Part shown: piece after piece, positions 7,800 to 16,535 of the stretch
Layout: every line of letters begins with the position of its first letter
How positions within the stretch are numbered: the stretch's first letter is position 1
Assembly (NCBI RefSeq): GCF_005435165.1
Contig: NZ_SGUC01000004.1
Span: forward strand, 1-64,000
Length of the DNA stretch: 64,000 bases
DNA from: Halorubrum sp. GN11_10-6_MGM
Lineage (GTDB): Archaea > Halobacteriota > Halobacteria > Halobacteriales > Haloferacaceae
Direction: 5' to 3'
The notes under the pieces: generated by a model
Told to the model about the DNA's origin: nothing
The model's input: only the letters and a program-made list of their open reading frames with translations
Database searches by the model: none
Program-made: the position numbers and the translations under genes

Positions 7800-9002
7800 A
7801 TGAGCTACCGGATCGGCCTCGTCGGCAAGCCCTCGGTGGGGAAGTCGACGTTCTTCAACGCCGCGACCATGAACGACGTGCCCGAGGGCGCGTACCCGTT
7901 CACCACCATCGACCCGACCGTCGGCGAGGCGTACGTCCGCGTCGACTGCGCCGCGCCCGAGTTCGACGAGATCTGTACGCCGAGCGTCGGCGTCTGCCGC
8001 GAGGGGACGCGGTTCGTCCCCGTGAAGCTCGTCGACGTCGCCGGGCTCGTCCCGGGCGCCCACGAGGGGCGCGGCCTCGGCAACCAGTTCCTCACCGACC
8101 TCAACGAGACCGACGTGTTGATCCACGTCGTCGACTTCTCGGGGAAGACGGACATCGAAGGCGAGGCCACCGAGGGCCACGACCCCCGCGAGGATATCGA
8201 CTTCCTAGAGGAGGAGCTCGACGCGTGGTACCTCGACGTGTTGGAGAAGGGGCTAGAGAAGTACGAGACGCGCTATCAGGGCGCGGACGCAGCCATCGAG
8301 GAGGAGCTCGCGGACCAGATGTCCGCGTTCGGCACGGACAAAGACCGGATGAAGCGGACCATCCTCGCGCAGGGGCTCGAACTCGACCCGGAGACGTGGG
8401 ACGAGACGGACAAGATCGAGCTGGCCCGCGAGATCCGGAAGCGGACGAAGCCGATGGTGATCGCCGCCAACAAGATGGACACGCCCGAGGCGCAGGCCAA
8501 CTGGGAGGAGATTACGAGCGACCCCGACTACGACCACCTCTCCTTCGTCCCCGCGAGCGCCCACGCCGAGAAGGCCCTGAAGAACGCGGACGACGCCGGC
8601 GTCGTCGACTACACGCCGGGCGAGGACGCGTTCGACGTCGTCGGTGACGTCTCCGGCGAGCAGGCGGCCGGGCTCGACCAGATCGCCGAGTTCGCCGCCG
8701 AGTACGACGGGACCGGGGTTCAGGCCGCGCTCGAAGCCGCCGTCTTCGACGTGCTGGGCTGTATCGCCGTCTTCCCCGGCTCCGCGAACGGCAGCAAAGA
8801 CGAGAAGGGGGTGTTCCGCGACTGCTTCATCCTCCCGGAGGGGTCGACCACCGAGGACTTCGCGTACCACATCCACTCCGACATCGGCGAGGGGCTCCTC
8901 CACGGCACCGACTGTCGGAGCGGGCGACAGGTCGGGACCGACCGCGAGCTCTCCCACCGCGACGTGATCGAACTGGTCTCGACGAAGCAGGCGGCGCCCT
9001 GA
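7800..9002 (+). CDS. YchF/OLA1-type redox-regulated GTPase/ATPase
   Basis: A 400-residue member of the Obg-HflX superfamily, YchF branch. The P-loop GKPSVGKST lies at residues 8-16, the Walker B region DVAGLVPGAHEGRGLGNQFL and the base-recognition segment IAANKMDTPEAQ follow, and the C-terminal TGS domain ends at DRELSHRDVIELVS. These proteins bind ribosomes and respond to oxidative or translational stress, and the YchF branch prefers ATP over GTP. The archaeal form here is slightly longer than the bacterial one through an acidic insertion near residues 110-150. ATG at 7800 follows the duplicated promoter segment. Confidence 0.94.
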   Translation: MSYRIGLVGKPSVGKSTFFNAATMNDVPEGAYPFTTIDPTVGEAYVRVDCAAPEFDEICTPSVGVCREGTRFVPVKLVDVAGLVPGAHEGRGLGNQFLTDLNETDVLIHVVDFSGKTDIEGEATEGHDPREDIDFLEEELDAWYLDVLEKGLEKYETRYQGADAAIEEELADQMSAFGTDKDRMKRTILAQGLELDPETWDETDKIELAREIRKRTKPMVIAANKMDTPEAQANWEEITSDPDYDHLSFVPASAHAEKALKNADDAGVVDYTPGEDAFDVVGDVSGEQAAGLDQIAEFAAEYDGTGVQAALEAAVFDVLGCIAVFPGSANGSKDEKGVFRDCFILPEGSTTEDFAYHIHSDIGEGLLHGTDCRSGRQVGTDRELSHRDVIELVSTKQAAP

Positions 9003-9084
9003 ACGCTCGGGCCGATCCCCGATTTCCCCGTCCGGAACCCCGGACTCCGATCAGCTATTAGCCGCCGGGGTCCAATCCGTCCCC

Positions 9085-9387
9085 ATGGAACGGACCGTGA
9101 CGGTCGAACCCGAGGCCGGACTCCACGCGCGCCCCGCCTCGAAGCTGGTACAGACGGCGAACCGATTCGACGCCGACGTGTCGATCGGCCGGAGCGACGA
9201 CGGCGACGACGGCCTCGTGCGCGCCGACAGCATGCTCTCGGTGAGCGGACTGAACGTCGAGCACGGCGAGTCGGTGCGCGTGGTCGCCGAGGGCTCCGAC
9301 GCCGAGGCCGCGCTCGACGCGGTCTGTGACCTGCTCACGAGCCCGGTCGAGGAGTCCTCGGACGACGACGCGGAGGACGCGCCGTGA
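9085..9387 (+). CDS. ptsH: Phosphocarrier protein HPr
   Basis: A 100-residue HPr-type carrier with the active histidine in GLHARPAS (residue about 15) and the second conserved region DSMLSVSGLNVEHGE, where bacterial HPr has its regulatory Ser46 region. It takes phosphate from Enzyme I and passes it to the EIIA-like DhaM encoded in the convergent dha operon. The C-terminus has a 15-residue acidic extension (EESSDDDAEDAP). Its stop overlaps the GTG of ptsI by 4 bases, so the two are translationally coupled. Confidence 0.94.
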   Translation: MERTVTVEPEAGLHARPASKLVQTANRFDADVSIGRSDDGDDGLVRADSMLSVSGLNVEHGESVRVVAEGSDAEAALDAVCDLLTSPVEESSDDDAEDAP

Positions 9388-11105
9388 GGACGCTCGCCGG
9401 GGTCGGCAGCACGCCGCGCTCGGGGGTGGGAACGGCGCGCTGGTACCGTCCCGACGCCGACCTGACGCTCCCCGACCGTCCCGATCCGGACGCCGTCGAC
9501 GCCGAGGCGGAACTAGCGCGGTACGAGGCGGCCAGAGACGCGGTGCGGGAGGCCCTGCGCGACGCCCGGGACCGGACGGCCGAGCGCGTGGGCGAGGAGG
9601 AGGCGGCGGTGTTCGAGGCCCACGAGGGGTTCCTCGACGACCCGACGATAGTCGAGGACGTCGAGGCCGCGATCGACGACTGGACGCCAGCGGAACACGC
9701 CGTCGCGGACCGGTTCGACGAGGCGGTCGCGCAGTTCGAGGGGATGGAGGGCCGGATGGCCGAGCGCGCCGACGACCTCCGGGACGTCCGCGACCGACTG
9801 CTCCGCGCGCTCCTCGACGACGGGGGTGACGGACCCCCGGCCGCCGCCGACCTCGCCGCGCTCCCCGACGGAACGATACTGCTCGCGGAGCGGCTCACAC
9901 CGAGCGACACCGCCGCGCTCGACCCCGACGCGGTCGCCGGGATCGCGACGGTCGAGGGGGGTCGAACCTCCCACGCCGCGATCATCGCGCGGTCGCTCGC
10001 CATCCCCGCGGTCGTCGGCGTCGGCGGGGAACTCGAATCGGTCGCCGACGGCGAGACGGTCCTCGTCGACGGCGAGGCCGGCGAGGTCGTCGGCGACCCG
10101 GACAAGACGCAGCGCGCCGCCGCGAGAGAGTCCGGGCCGGACGCGATCCGCGAGCGCGTCGAGACCGACGACGGCCGCCCGGTCGAGGTCGCGGCGAACG
10201 TCGGCGGCGAGGCGGAGCTGGACCCAGCCGCCGAGCGCGGCGCCGACGGGATCGGGCTGTTCCGGACCGAGTTCCTCTTCGTCGACCGGGAGTCGCCCCC
10301 GACCGAGGACGAGCAGTACGCGGCCGTGACGGCCGCGCTGTCGGCGTTCCCGGACGACCGCGTCGTCGTCCGGACGCTGGACGTCGGCGGCGACAAGCCC
10401 GTCCCGTACCTCGATCTCCCCGACGAGCCCAACCCGTTCCTCGGGCGGCGCGGGATCCGGCTGTCGCTCGACGAACACGCCGACCTCTTCGAGACGCAGC
10501 TCCGGGTGCTGCTCCGCGCCGCGGCGACCGAGGAGGGTGACGGGCTCGCGGTGATGTTCCCCTTAGTCACCCGGGTCGAGGAGGTCGAGCGCGCTGTCGA
10601 CGCGGTCGAGTCAGTCGCGGCCGACCTCGCCGAGGAGGGAGTCGACCACGCGGTGCCCGAACTGGGCGCGATGATCGAGACGCCCGCGGCGGCGTTCCTC
10701 GCGGACGCGCTCGCCGAGCGGCTCGACTTCCTGAGCGTCGGGACGAACGACCTCGCTCAGTACGTGATGGCGGCCGACCGCGGGAACGACGCGGTCGCGG
10801 AGTACCACGACCCGCTCCACCCGGCGGTGGTACGCGCGCTCGACCGCACGACGGCGGCCGTCGAGGGGACCGACGCGTGGGTCGGCATGTGCGGCGAGAT
10901 GGCCGGCGACCCGGCGCTGACGGAGCTGCTGGTCGGACTCGGCTTCGACGAGCTCAGCATGAGCGCGGTGACGGTGCCGGAGGTGAAACGGCGGGTCCGC
11001 GAGGTCGACGCCGACGCCGCGGCGTCGCTCGCGAGCGAAGCCCTCGCCTGCGAGACGCGGGCCGAGGTGCTGGACGCGCTGGGGCTCGACGACCGCCCGG
11101 CGTAG
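9384..11105 (+). CDS. ptsI: PTS Enzyme I (PEP-protein phosphotransferase)
   Basis: A 573-residue Enzyme I. It autophosphorylates from PEP on the histidine in GGRTSHAAIIARS (about residue 197) and hands the phosphate to HPr. The N-terminal HPr-binding helical domain precedes this, and the C-terminal PEP-binding barrel shows GIGLFRTEFLF, RRGIRLSL, LGAMIETPAA, FLSVGTNDLAQY and the Cys in GMCGEMAGD. Start is GTG at 9384 inside the end of ptsH. Only general PTS proteins and dhaKLM are present here, so the visible acceptor is dihydroxyacetone kinase. Sugar EII components, if any, are elsewhere. Confidence 0.95.
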   Translation: MRTLAGVGSTPRSGVGTARWYRPDADLTLPDRPDPDAVDAEAELARYEAARDAVREALRDARDRTAERVGEEEAAVFEAHEGFLDDPTIVEDVEAAIDDWTPAEHAVADRFDEAVAQFEGMEGRMAERADDLRDVRDRLLRALLDDGGDGPPAAADLAALPDGTILLAERLTPSDTAALDPDAVAGIATVEGGRTSHAAIIARSLAIPAVVGVGGELESVADGETVLVDGEAGEVVGDPDKTQRAAARESGPDAIRERVETDDGRPVEVAANVGGEAELDPAAERGADGIGLFRTEFLFVDRESPPTEDEQYAAVTAALSAFPDDRVVVRTLDVGGDKPVPYLDLPDEPNPFLGRRGIRLSLDEHADLFETQLRVLLRAAATEEGDGLAVMFPLVTRVEEVERAVDAVESVAADLAEEGVDHAVPELGAMIETPAAAFLADALAERLDFLSVGTNDLAQYVMAADRGNDAVAEYHDPLHPAVVRALDRTTAAVEGTDAWVGMCGEMAGDPALTELLVGLGFDELSMSAVTVPEVKRRVREVDADAAASLASEALACETRAEVLDALGLDDRPA

Positions 11106-11122
11106 ACGGCTCCGGAAAAATC

Positions 11123-11138
11123 GGGGCGGCTCCGCCCC
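11123..11138. terminator. GC hairpin between convergent ptsI and dhaM
   Basis: GGGGCGG (11123-11129) can pair with CCGCCCC (11132-11138), closing a short loop between the two stop codons. It could end either transcript. No T-rich tract follows on the + strand, so the terminator role is weakly supported. Confidence 0.35.
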
Positions 11139-11563
11139 TACAGCTTCTCGATGTCGCGCGCCGCCTCCGCCTGCTCGCGCACGGACTCGACCGTGGCCGA
11201 CGGGTCGGTGGCCGCGACCGCCGCGTTGACCGCGCCTTCGAGGACGGGCGCGTCCGCGATGGCCGCCTCCGCGTCGCTCAGTTCGACCGCGACGTCCGCG
11301 TTCATCACCGCGCTGCCGAGGTCGACGAGGACGACGACGCCGTCCGCGTCGCCGTCGCTCTCATCGCCCGCGTCGCTCCCATCGGTGTCGCCCCCGGCCG
11401 CGTCCTCGATCGCCGCCTCGATCGCGTCCGGCACGGTTCCGATACCGCCCTTTCCGTCGCCGCCGACCGGTTCGATACAGGTGTCGCCGGCCATCTCCGC
11501 GGCGATCTCCGCGATCCCCTCGGCGGCGCGCTCGCTGTGCGAGACGACGACGATCCCGACCAT
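11138..11563 (-). CDS. dhaM: PTS-dependent dihydroxyacetone kinase, phosphotransferase subunit DhaM
   Basis: A 141-residue EIIA(Man)-like protein that carries phosphate from HPr to the ADP bound to DhaL. The phosphorylated histidine is in VVSHSERAAEG near residue 9, and VVLVDLGSAVMNADVAVEL is the second conserved block. Unlike E. coli DhaM it has no fused HPr or EI domains, which fits the separate ptsH and ptsI genes nearby. An Asp/Gly-rich linker near residues 55-70 interrupts the fold, probably as a surface loop. Its ATG overlaps the dhaL stop by one base. Confidence 0.92.
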   Translation of the reverse strand: MVGIVVVSHSERAAEGIAEIAAEMAGDTCIEPVGGDGKGGIGTVPDAIEAAIEDAAGGDTDGSDAGDESDGDADGVVVLVDLGSAVMNADVAVELSDAEAAIADAPVLEGAVNAAVAATDPSATVESVREQAEAARDIEKL

Positions 11564-12315
11564 CAGCTCTCCTCCGGGGCCGCGGCCGAGCCGTCGTCGG
11601 CCGCCCCGTCGGGGTCGTCGTCCGGGATCGTCGGCGACGCCGCGTCCGTCTCCGGGGCGTCGACGCCGAGCCGGTCCGCGGCGACCGCGAGCAGCTCTTC
11701 GAGGATGAACAGCGTGCTCGTCGCCCCCGGGTCTTGGTGACCGACCGACCGCCAGCCGAGGTAGGAGGCCCGGCCCTTCCGCGCGCGGATCGGGACGGTG
11801 AACGCGACGCCGCGCTCGGCGGCGTCGACCGCCTTCGTCAGCGCCTCGATCGGGTCGAGGTCGTCGACCTCGACCGACTTCTTGAACGTGTGGACCGCGG
11901 GCGTCAGCGCGTCCACCATCGTCTGGTCGCCGACGCGCGCGTCGCCGCGGTCCTCGACCTTCTCCAGGTAGGTCTCGGCGAACGCGACCGCGGTCTCCGG
12001 GGTGATTCCCCCGTCCAGCTCGCCCGCCGCGAACACGAGCGACCCGCCGAACAGCGGGCCGGAGGCGCCGCCGACCTCGGCCATCAGCGTCTTGCCGACC
12101 GTCTTCGCGACGGTCTCCGCGTCCGGGTCGTCGAGGTCGCGCGCCGCGTCGGCCGCCTCCGCCCAGCCGCGCGCCATGTTCCCGCCGTGGTCTGCGTCGC
12201 CGATGGCGGAGTCCAGCTGGGTGAGGTGGTCCCGTTCGTCCTCAAGTCGCTCGGCGACCGCCTCGACCGCGGCGACGACCGCCGCGCCGTCCTCCGTCGC
12301 TCGCTCCTCGGTCAT
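11563..12315 (-). CDS. dhaL: Dihydroxyacetone kinase ADP-binding subunit DhaL
   Basis: A 250-residue all-helical nucleotide subunit. It keeps ADP permanently bound and transfers the phosphate received from DhaM to dihydroxyacetone held by DhaK. The aspartates that bind Mg-ADP are seen in AIGDADHGGNMARGW (about residues 36-50), with GGASGPLFGG and DPGATS further on. The C-terminal 40 residues are acidic and low-complexity, a halophilic extension. The start ATG at 12315 overlaps the dhaK stop by 4 bases. The upstream in-frame residues come from dhaK DNA. Confidence 0.93.
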   Translation of the reverse strand: MTEERATEDGAAVVAAVEAVAERLEDERDHLTQLDSAIGDADHGGNMARGWAEAADAARDLDDPDAETVAKTVGKTLMAEVGGASGPLFGGSLVFAAGELDGGITPETAVAFAETYLEKVEDRGDARVGDQTMVDALTPAVHTFKKSVEVDDLDPIEALTKAVDAAERGVAFTVPIRARKGRASYLGWRSVGHQDPGATSTLFILEELLAVAADRLGVDAPETDAASPTIPDDDPDGAADDGSAAAPEES

Positions 12316-13310
12316 GTCGTCGTCAGCGCCGGGGTGTCGGCCGGCGCGTCGAACAGCTCCTTCAGCTCGTCGTCGACCGCACAGACCGTGATCGACGCGC
12401 CCGCCATGTCCAGCGAGGTCATGTAGTCGCCGACCCACGCGTCGTAGGTCTCGAGGCCGCGCTCGCCGAGCAGCTCCTGAAGACGGCGGTTGACGACGAA
12501 CAGCTCCATCTGCGGCGTGGCGCCCATCCCGTTGACGACCGTGAGCACTTCCTGTCCCTCGTCGAGGTCGAGGTCGTCGAGGACCGCGTCGGTCAGCGCC
12601 TCGGTGACCTCGTCCGCGGGCATCGTCTCGGTACGCTCGGTGCCGGGCTCGCCGTGGATACCGATGCCGAGCTCGATCTCGTCGTCGCCCAGATCGAAGG
12701 TGGGCTCGCCCTTCTCGGGGGTGACACAGGAGGTGAGCGCGGTGCCCATCGTGCCGACGTTGTCGACCACCTTCTCGGCGACGCGCTTGACCTCCGCGAG
12801 GTCGGCGCCCTGGGCGGCCTTCGCGCCCGCGGCCTTGTGGACGAGGATCGTCCCGCAGACGCCGCGGCGCCCGGAGGTGTACAGCGAGTCCTCGACGGCG
12901 ACGTCGTCGTTCACCACGACGCTTTCAACCTCCACGCCCTCCATCTCCGCGAGCTCGATGGCGGTCTCGAAGTTCATCACGTCGCCCTCGTAGTTCTTGA
13001 TTATCGCGAGGACGCCGTCGCCCGCGTCGCAGGCGCCGATCAGTTCCTCGAACTCGTCGGCGGTCGGCGACGAGAACACGTCGCCCGCGGCCGCCCCGTC
13101 GAGCATGCCGTCGCCGATGTACCCCGCGTGGGTCGGCTCGTGGCCGCTGCCCCCTCCGGTCACCAGCGCCACCTTCCCGTCGACCGGCCCGTCGTCGCGG
13201 ACGAGCACCTGCGTGTCCGGCAGGCGCCGCAGGCGGTCCGGGTGCGCCGCGGTCATCCCGTCGAGCATCTCGTCGACGACATCGTCCGGGTCGTTGATCA
13301 GCTTCTTCAT
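12312..13310 (-). CDS. dhaK: Dihydroxyacetone kinase substrate-binding subunit DhaK
   Basis: A 332-residue DhaK that binds dihydroxyacetone covalently as a hemiaminal through a histidine, here in GIGIHGEPG. The N-terminal half holds VTGGGSGHEPTHAGYIG and KNYEGDVMNFETA, typical of the K domain. First gene of dhaKLM, in the order K-L-M with overlapping codons, so one transcript is expected. The operon converges on ptsHI, which would supply its PEP-derived phosphate. Function: conversion of dihydroxyacetone, for example from glycerol or Dunaliella-type osmolyte breakdown, to DHAP. The ecological source is inference. Confidence 0.95.
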   Translation of the reverse strand: MKKLINDPDDVVDEMLDGMTAAHPDRLRRLPDTQVLVRDDGPVDGKVALVTGGGSGHEPTHAGYIGDGMLDGAAAGDVFSSPTADEFEELIGACDAGDGVLAIIKNYEGDVMNFETAIELAEMEGVEVESVVVNDDVAVEDSLYTSGRRGVCGTILVHKAAGAKAAQGADLAEVKRVAEKVVDNVGTMGTALTSCVTPEKGEPTFDLGDDEIELGIGIHGEPGTERTETMPADEVTEALTDAVLDDLDLDEGQEVLTVVNGMGATPQMELFVVNRRLQELLGERGLETYDAWVGDYMTSLDMAGASITVCAVDDELKELFDAPADTPALTTT

Positions 13311-13384
13311 GATCGTTGGTACCGACTCACGCTGACCGGTTAAACGTAGTGGGGGCCGGGGGTCGCCGCGTCGCTCGCCGAGGG

Positions 13385-13747
13385 TTAGTTCGGGTCGATA
13401 TCGAAGGTGCCGCACTCGCGACAGCGGAACACGCCGGCGTCGTTCCGATCGGGAACGCGGAACTCGTGGCCGTTCGAGCAGGCTCCGCCGTCGTCGAACG
13501 CCTCGGCGGCCGGGTCGAGGTCGACCGACTCGCAGGCCGGGCACGCGTACGTCCCGTTCCCCAACTCGGTCGGCGCGGCGAAGTAATGGCCCTTCAGACA
13601 GCGGCCACCGTTCTCGATCCCCTCCGCCCCCGGCGAGACGTTCTTCGCGTTACACCGCGGGCAGTAGTAGGTGCCGCCCCCGGTGCGCCCCGCCGACGCG
13701 AAGTGGTGGCCGTTCGAACAGGTCCCCGCGTTCTCGAACATGTCCAT
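13385..13747 (-). CDS. Triple zinc-ribbon protein of three repeated modules
   Basis: A 120-residue protein built from three modules of about 40 residues, each with C-x2-GH-x(n)-C-x2-C: CSNGHHF...CPRC, CLKGHYF...CPAC and CSNGHEF...CREC. Each looks like a metal site of one Cys, one His and a C-x2-C pair, with an acidic end (VDLDP, FDIDP). No other domain is present. Such proteins may bind nucleic acid or act as adaptors; I do not recognise a named family. Two close ATGs exist (13747 and 13741) and either would give the same modules. Confidence 0.8.
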   Translation of the reverse strand: MDMFENAGTCSNGHHFASAGRTGGGTYYCPRCNAKNVSPGAEGIENGGRCLKGHYFAAPTELGNGTYACPACESVDLDPAAEAFDDGGACSNGHEFRVPDRNDAGVFRCRECGTFDIDPN

Positions 13748-13856
13748 GCCCCGGCGGACGGCCAACCGCGGGATAAATTCCACCGGTCGATGTCGTTCCC
13801 GACTTCCGAAACGATGCGCGGTCGCCCGGCTCCGCGACGTCTCGCCCACCGTCGGG

Positions 13857-14063
13857 TCACAGGACCCAACTGGCGAGGACGCCGATCACCGCCGCCGCGC
13901 CGAGGGCGGTCAGCGCGCCGCCGACGAGCGGCGAGTCGGCGAGCAGCGGGACGCCGACCGCCACCCCCGCGAGACCGACGAGCAGGAGGAGGATTTTCAG
14001 GATAACGGTGGGGACGAACTCCAGGATGACGTCGAAGACGAGTTCGAAGATTTCGTCGAGCAT
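13857..14063 (-). CDS. Small two-helix membrane protein
   Basis: A 68-residue hydrophobic protein starting MLDEIFELVFDVILEF, with hydrophobic stretches at about residues 15-38 and 42-66 and almost no polar residues between. It is unusually rich in Leu, Val and Ala for this proteome. I do not recognise the family. The start at 14063 is preceded by an AT-rich stretch (CATTATTTTGAGGGC on the + strand) and there is no good alternative. It could be a small subunit or a membrane anchor for an unknown partner; nothing nearby identifies one. Confidence 0.6.
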   Translation of the reverse strand: MLDEIFELVFDVILEFVPTVILKILLLLVGLAGVAVGVPLLADSPLVGGALTALGAAAVIGVLASWVL

Positions 14064-14236
14064 TATTTTGAGGGCGTTTTTCGGTGGACGTTGACTGCTA
14101 AAAGTATTCGGTGGTTCGGACTCGGAACTCACGATGCGAAGATTGAGGGACCCCAAGGCGGCCAGAACCCACCGATACACGATGATACTCCCCGACGCGG
14201 ACGAAGCTATTTGATCGCTCGGAGCGATGCTCGAAC

Positions 14237-14686
14237 ATGGTCCTCAACCTACCGGACGACTTCGAAGCGCGGTTCTGGCGCCGTCACTCGAATCCAAAGA
14301 GCGGCTGGAGCCGCACGGTCCTGTTGCCGGCCCTCCTCTACGCCCTCTACCACCGGAACTGGCGACTCGCTGGCGCCGCGCTGCTCTTTACCGTCGCGAA
14401 CCCCGTCCTGTTCGCCCCGCCGGAAACCGACGACGCGTGGATGACCCGCGTTGTCCTGGCCGAGCGCTGGTGGACGCGAGAGGAGGACGCGGGCCTCCTC
14501 GATCGGGGCTACCCGAACGGACTCAACCTCCTCAACGTCCCCGTGTCGCTGTACGCGTTCGTCGCCGCGTATCGGCGGCGGCCCGTCCGCGCCGGCGTCG
14601 CGTGCGTGATCGCGATGGGGTTGAAGTTCTGGTACGTCGCCGCGCTGGTCCGACGGTACGACGCCGCCGAGGAGCGGGTGGCGTGA
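14237..14686 (+). CDS. Conserved haloarchaeal membrane protein (DUF6653-like)
   Basis: A 149-residue protein with a polar start (NLPDDFEARFWRRHSNPKSGW), three or four hydrophobic segments (around residues 27-60, 100-112 and 117-135) and a conserved-looking WMTRVVLAERWW segment between them. The arrangement matches small haloarchaeal proteins annotated as DUF6653, of unknown role. A TATA-like GCTATTTG lies about 30 bases upstream, and an inverted repeat (ATCGCT/AGCGAT, 14214-14228) sits between it and the start codon, so it would be in the short leader. Family assignment is by appearance only. Confidence 0.7.
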   Translation: MVLNLPDDFEARFWRRHSNPKSGWSRTVLLPALLYALYHRNWRLAGAALLFTVANPVLFAPPETDDAWMTRVVLAERWWTREEDAGLLDRGYPNGLNLLNVPVSLYAFVAAYRRRPVRAGVACVIAMGLKFWYVAALVRRYDAAEERVA

Positions 14687-14863
14687 CTGGCGGGGGTCGG
14701 TGTTCGGTCGGAAGCACGGTCGGCGTTCGTTAGCGTGGAACTGTGGCGGTTCCGCCGCGCTTCGACCTCGACGGTCGGGATCACGCACCTCCACCTCCCG
14801 CATCGAGGCCATCGTCGATCGCGGCGCTGCGCCCGCCTCAACACCCTCGTGCCAGACGGTCGC

Positions 14864-16063
14864 TCACGACACCGCGTCGCGGACCGCGTCGGGAACGTCC
14901 CGTCGGTCGGCCTCTCGAACCGACGAGCCGTCGGCGTCCGCGCCCCCGTATTTGTACCCCGACCCGGTCAGGATCACGGCGACGTCGTCCGCGGCGTCGA
15001 GTTCGCCCGACGCGGCGAGCTCCCGGACGGCGGCCGTCGCCACGGCGCAGGACGGCTCGACGGAGACGCCGGCGTCGGCCGCGAGCCGCTCCGTCTCGGC
15101 CAGCATCGCCTCCTCGGCGACCGAGACGACGCCGCCGTCCGTCTCCGAGACGGCCGCCAGCGCTCGGTTCCCGCTCGGCGGGTCCGCGTTGTTGATCGAG
15201 ACCGCCGCCGTCGGCTCGCCCGCGACCGGCTCGACGCGGGAATCCCCGCGTCGGTACGCCCGCGCGACCGGGTCACAGCGCGCGGCCTGTGCGAGGTAGA
15301 TCCGCGGGACAGACGGGAGCAGACCGGCCGCGGTCAGCTCGCGGAGCGCCTTCCAGACGCCGCTCGCCTGTCCGCCGCTGCTGACTGGCAAGACGATCGC
15401 GTCGGGAGCCTCGGGGGCGAACGCCTCGCAGATCTCGTACGCGACAGTCTTCTGTCCGGCCACCCGGAGCGGGGAGTCCGAGTTGAGGAACGCGACGCCG
15501 AGGTCGCGTTCGAGCGTGTCGTAGTAGAGTCGCCCGTACTCGCCGCGAACTCGGAACAGGTGCGGGTCGTGTTGGGCGATCATCGCGAGCCGGGCGTCCG
15601 GGGTGTCCTCCGCCACGAGGATGACCGCGTCCCGGTCCGCCGCGGCGGCGTGCGCGGCGACGCTCAGCGCCATGTTCCCGTGCGAGACGGTCCCGACCGG
15701 GCCGTCGACCCGACCGATGCCCACGGCGGTCCCCCGGTCTTTGAAACTCCCGGTCGGGTTGACGCCCTCGACTTTGAGATGGACCCGCGGGCCGTCAGTC
15801 GGTTCGATCGACGGCGCGCGAAACAGCGGCGTTCCCCCTGCGGCGGCGGCGAGGCCGGTTGGTGCCGTCGCGGGAAGCACGGACTCGTAGCGCCAGAGGG
15901 TGTCTCGCCCGAGCGAAACGGCGTCTTCCGTCGGGTTGCTCGCGTCGGGCCAGTCGAACCCGGCGGTGTCGGTCTCGAACCAGAGGGGCTCGCCGCACGC
16001 GCAGCGGGCCGCGTCCCCGAACGCGTACGTCTCGCCGCAGTCGTAACAGGTCAACCGGTCCAT
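14864..16063 (-). CDS. thrC: Threonine synthase (PLP-dependent)
   Basis: A 399-residue fold-type II PLP enzyme that makes threonine from O-phosphohomoserine. A small N-terminal zinc ribbon (CYDCGETY...CACG, residues 5-25) precedes the catalytic domain, where NPTGSFKDRG carries the PLP lysine. PVSSGGQASG binds the PLP phosphate and LTGSGYK closes the fold. The zinc-ribbon N-terminus is usual in archaeal threonine synthases. ATG at 16063 is followed immediately by the ribbon. No other threonine genes are adjacent. Some cysteate or related synthases share this fold, so the substrate is family-based. Confidence 0.88.
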   Translation of the reverse strand: MDRLTCYDCGETYAFGDAARCACGEPLWFETDTAGFDWPDASNPTEDAVSLGRDTLWRYESVLPATAPTGLAAAAGGTPLFRAPSIEPTDGPRVHLKVEGVNPTGSFKDRGTAVGIGRVDGPVGTVSHGNMALSVAAHAAAADRDAVILVAEDTPDARLAMIAQHDPHLFRVRGEYGRLYYDTLERDLGVAFLNSDSPLRVAGQKTVAYEICEAFAPEAPDAIVLPVSSGGQASGVWKALRELTAAGLLPSVPRIYLAQAARCDPVARAYRRGDSRVEPVAGEPTAAVSINNADPPSGNRALAAVSETDGGVVSVAEEAMLAETERLAADAGVSVEPSCAVATAAVRELAASGELDAADDVAVILTGSGYKYGGADADGSSVREADRRDVPDAVRDAVS

Positions 16064-16446
16064 ACCGCCCCCTCTCGGCCGGCGTACAAATGATTGGTTG
16101 CGGACCGTCGCAATTCTCGCCCCGCTGCGTGTACCGGAGTCGGAAGTACCGTCCGGCGCGTCCGATCGGCTTGTTCGGCCGAAGGACTTGAAGATCCTGT
16201 GCGCCCACTCGCCGTGGAAACCCCGCGAGTACGGCGTTCGATCGAGCCGCGCGCCCGCCCCTCCGAACGGTCACGGCGTCGGCATACGGGGACGGTGGAC
16301 TACGCAAAGATCGCCGTCCGTAGTGCCTGTTCCGGGTGTAGTACTGCCAGCAGTTCGCGTAAGCGTGAGGGAGGTCGAAGATTTCGCGTCGGAGTTCGCG
16401 GGCGGCCGCGGGGAGACGGTCGCCTTGCCGACGCACACAACTGTCG
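16064..16446. other. Gene-poor stretch, possible gene remnants
   Basis: There are 383 bases with no convincing gene. The thrC promoter is probably the CATTTGTAC block about 30 bases upstream of its ATG (minus strand). Open frames exist on both strands but have unlike codon use and no recognisable motif; one minus-strand frame reads LPHAYANCWQYYTRN, too short to assign. The stretch continues into a pseudogene and looks like decayed DNA. Confidence 0.5.
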
Positions 16447-16535
16447 TTACGAGCAGGTAAATCGGCCCAAGGCCAGCTCCGCGGCCACTCCCTCCTTGGT
16501 GAACGTGACCCTGACATCGTACTCGGCTTCGACCC

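Noticed and set aside
13316-14005. + strand frame opposite the triple zinc-ribbon gene
   Set aside because: Shadow frame; the minus-strand frame has three ordered metal-binding modules.
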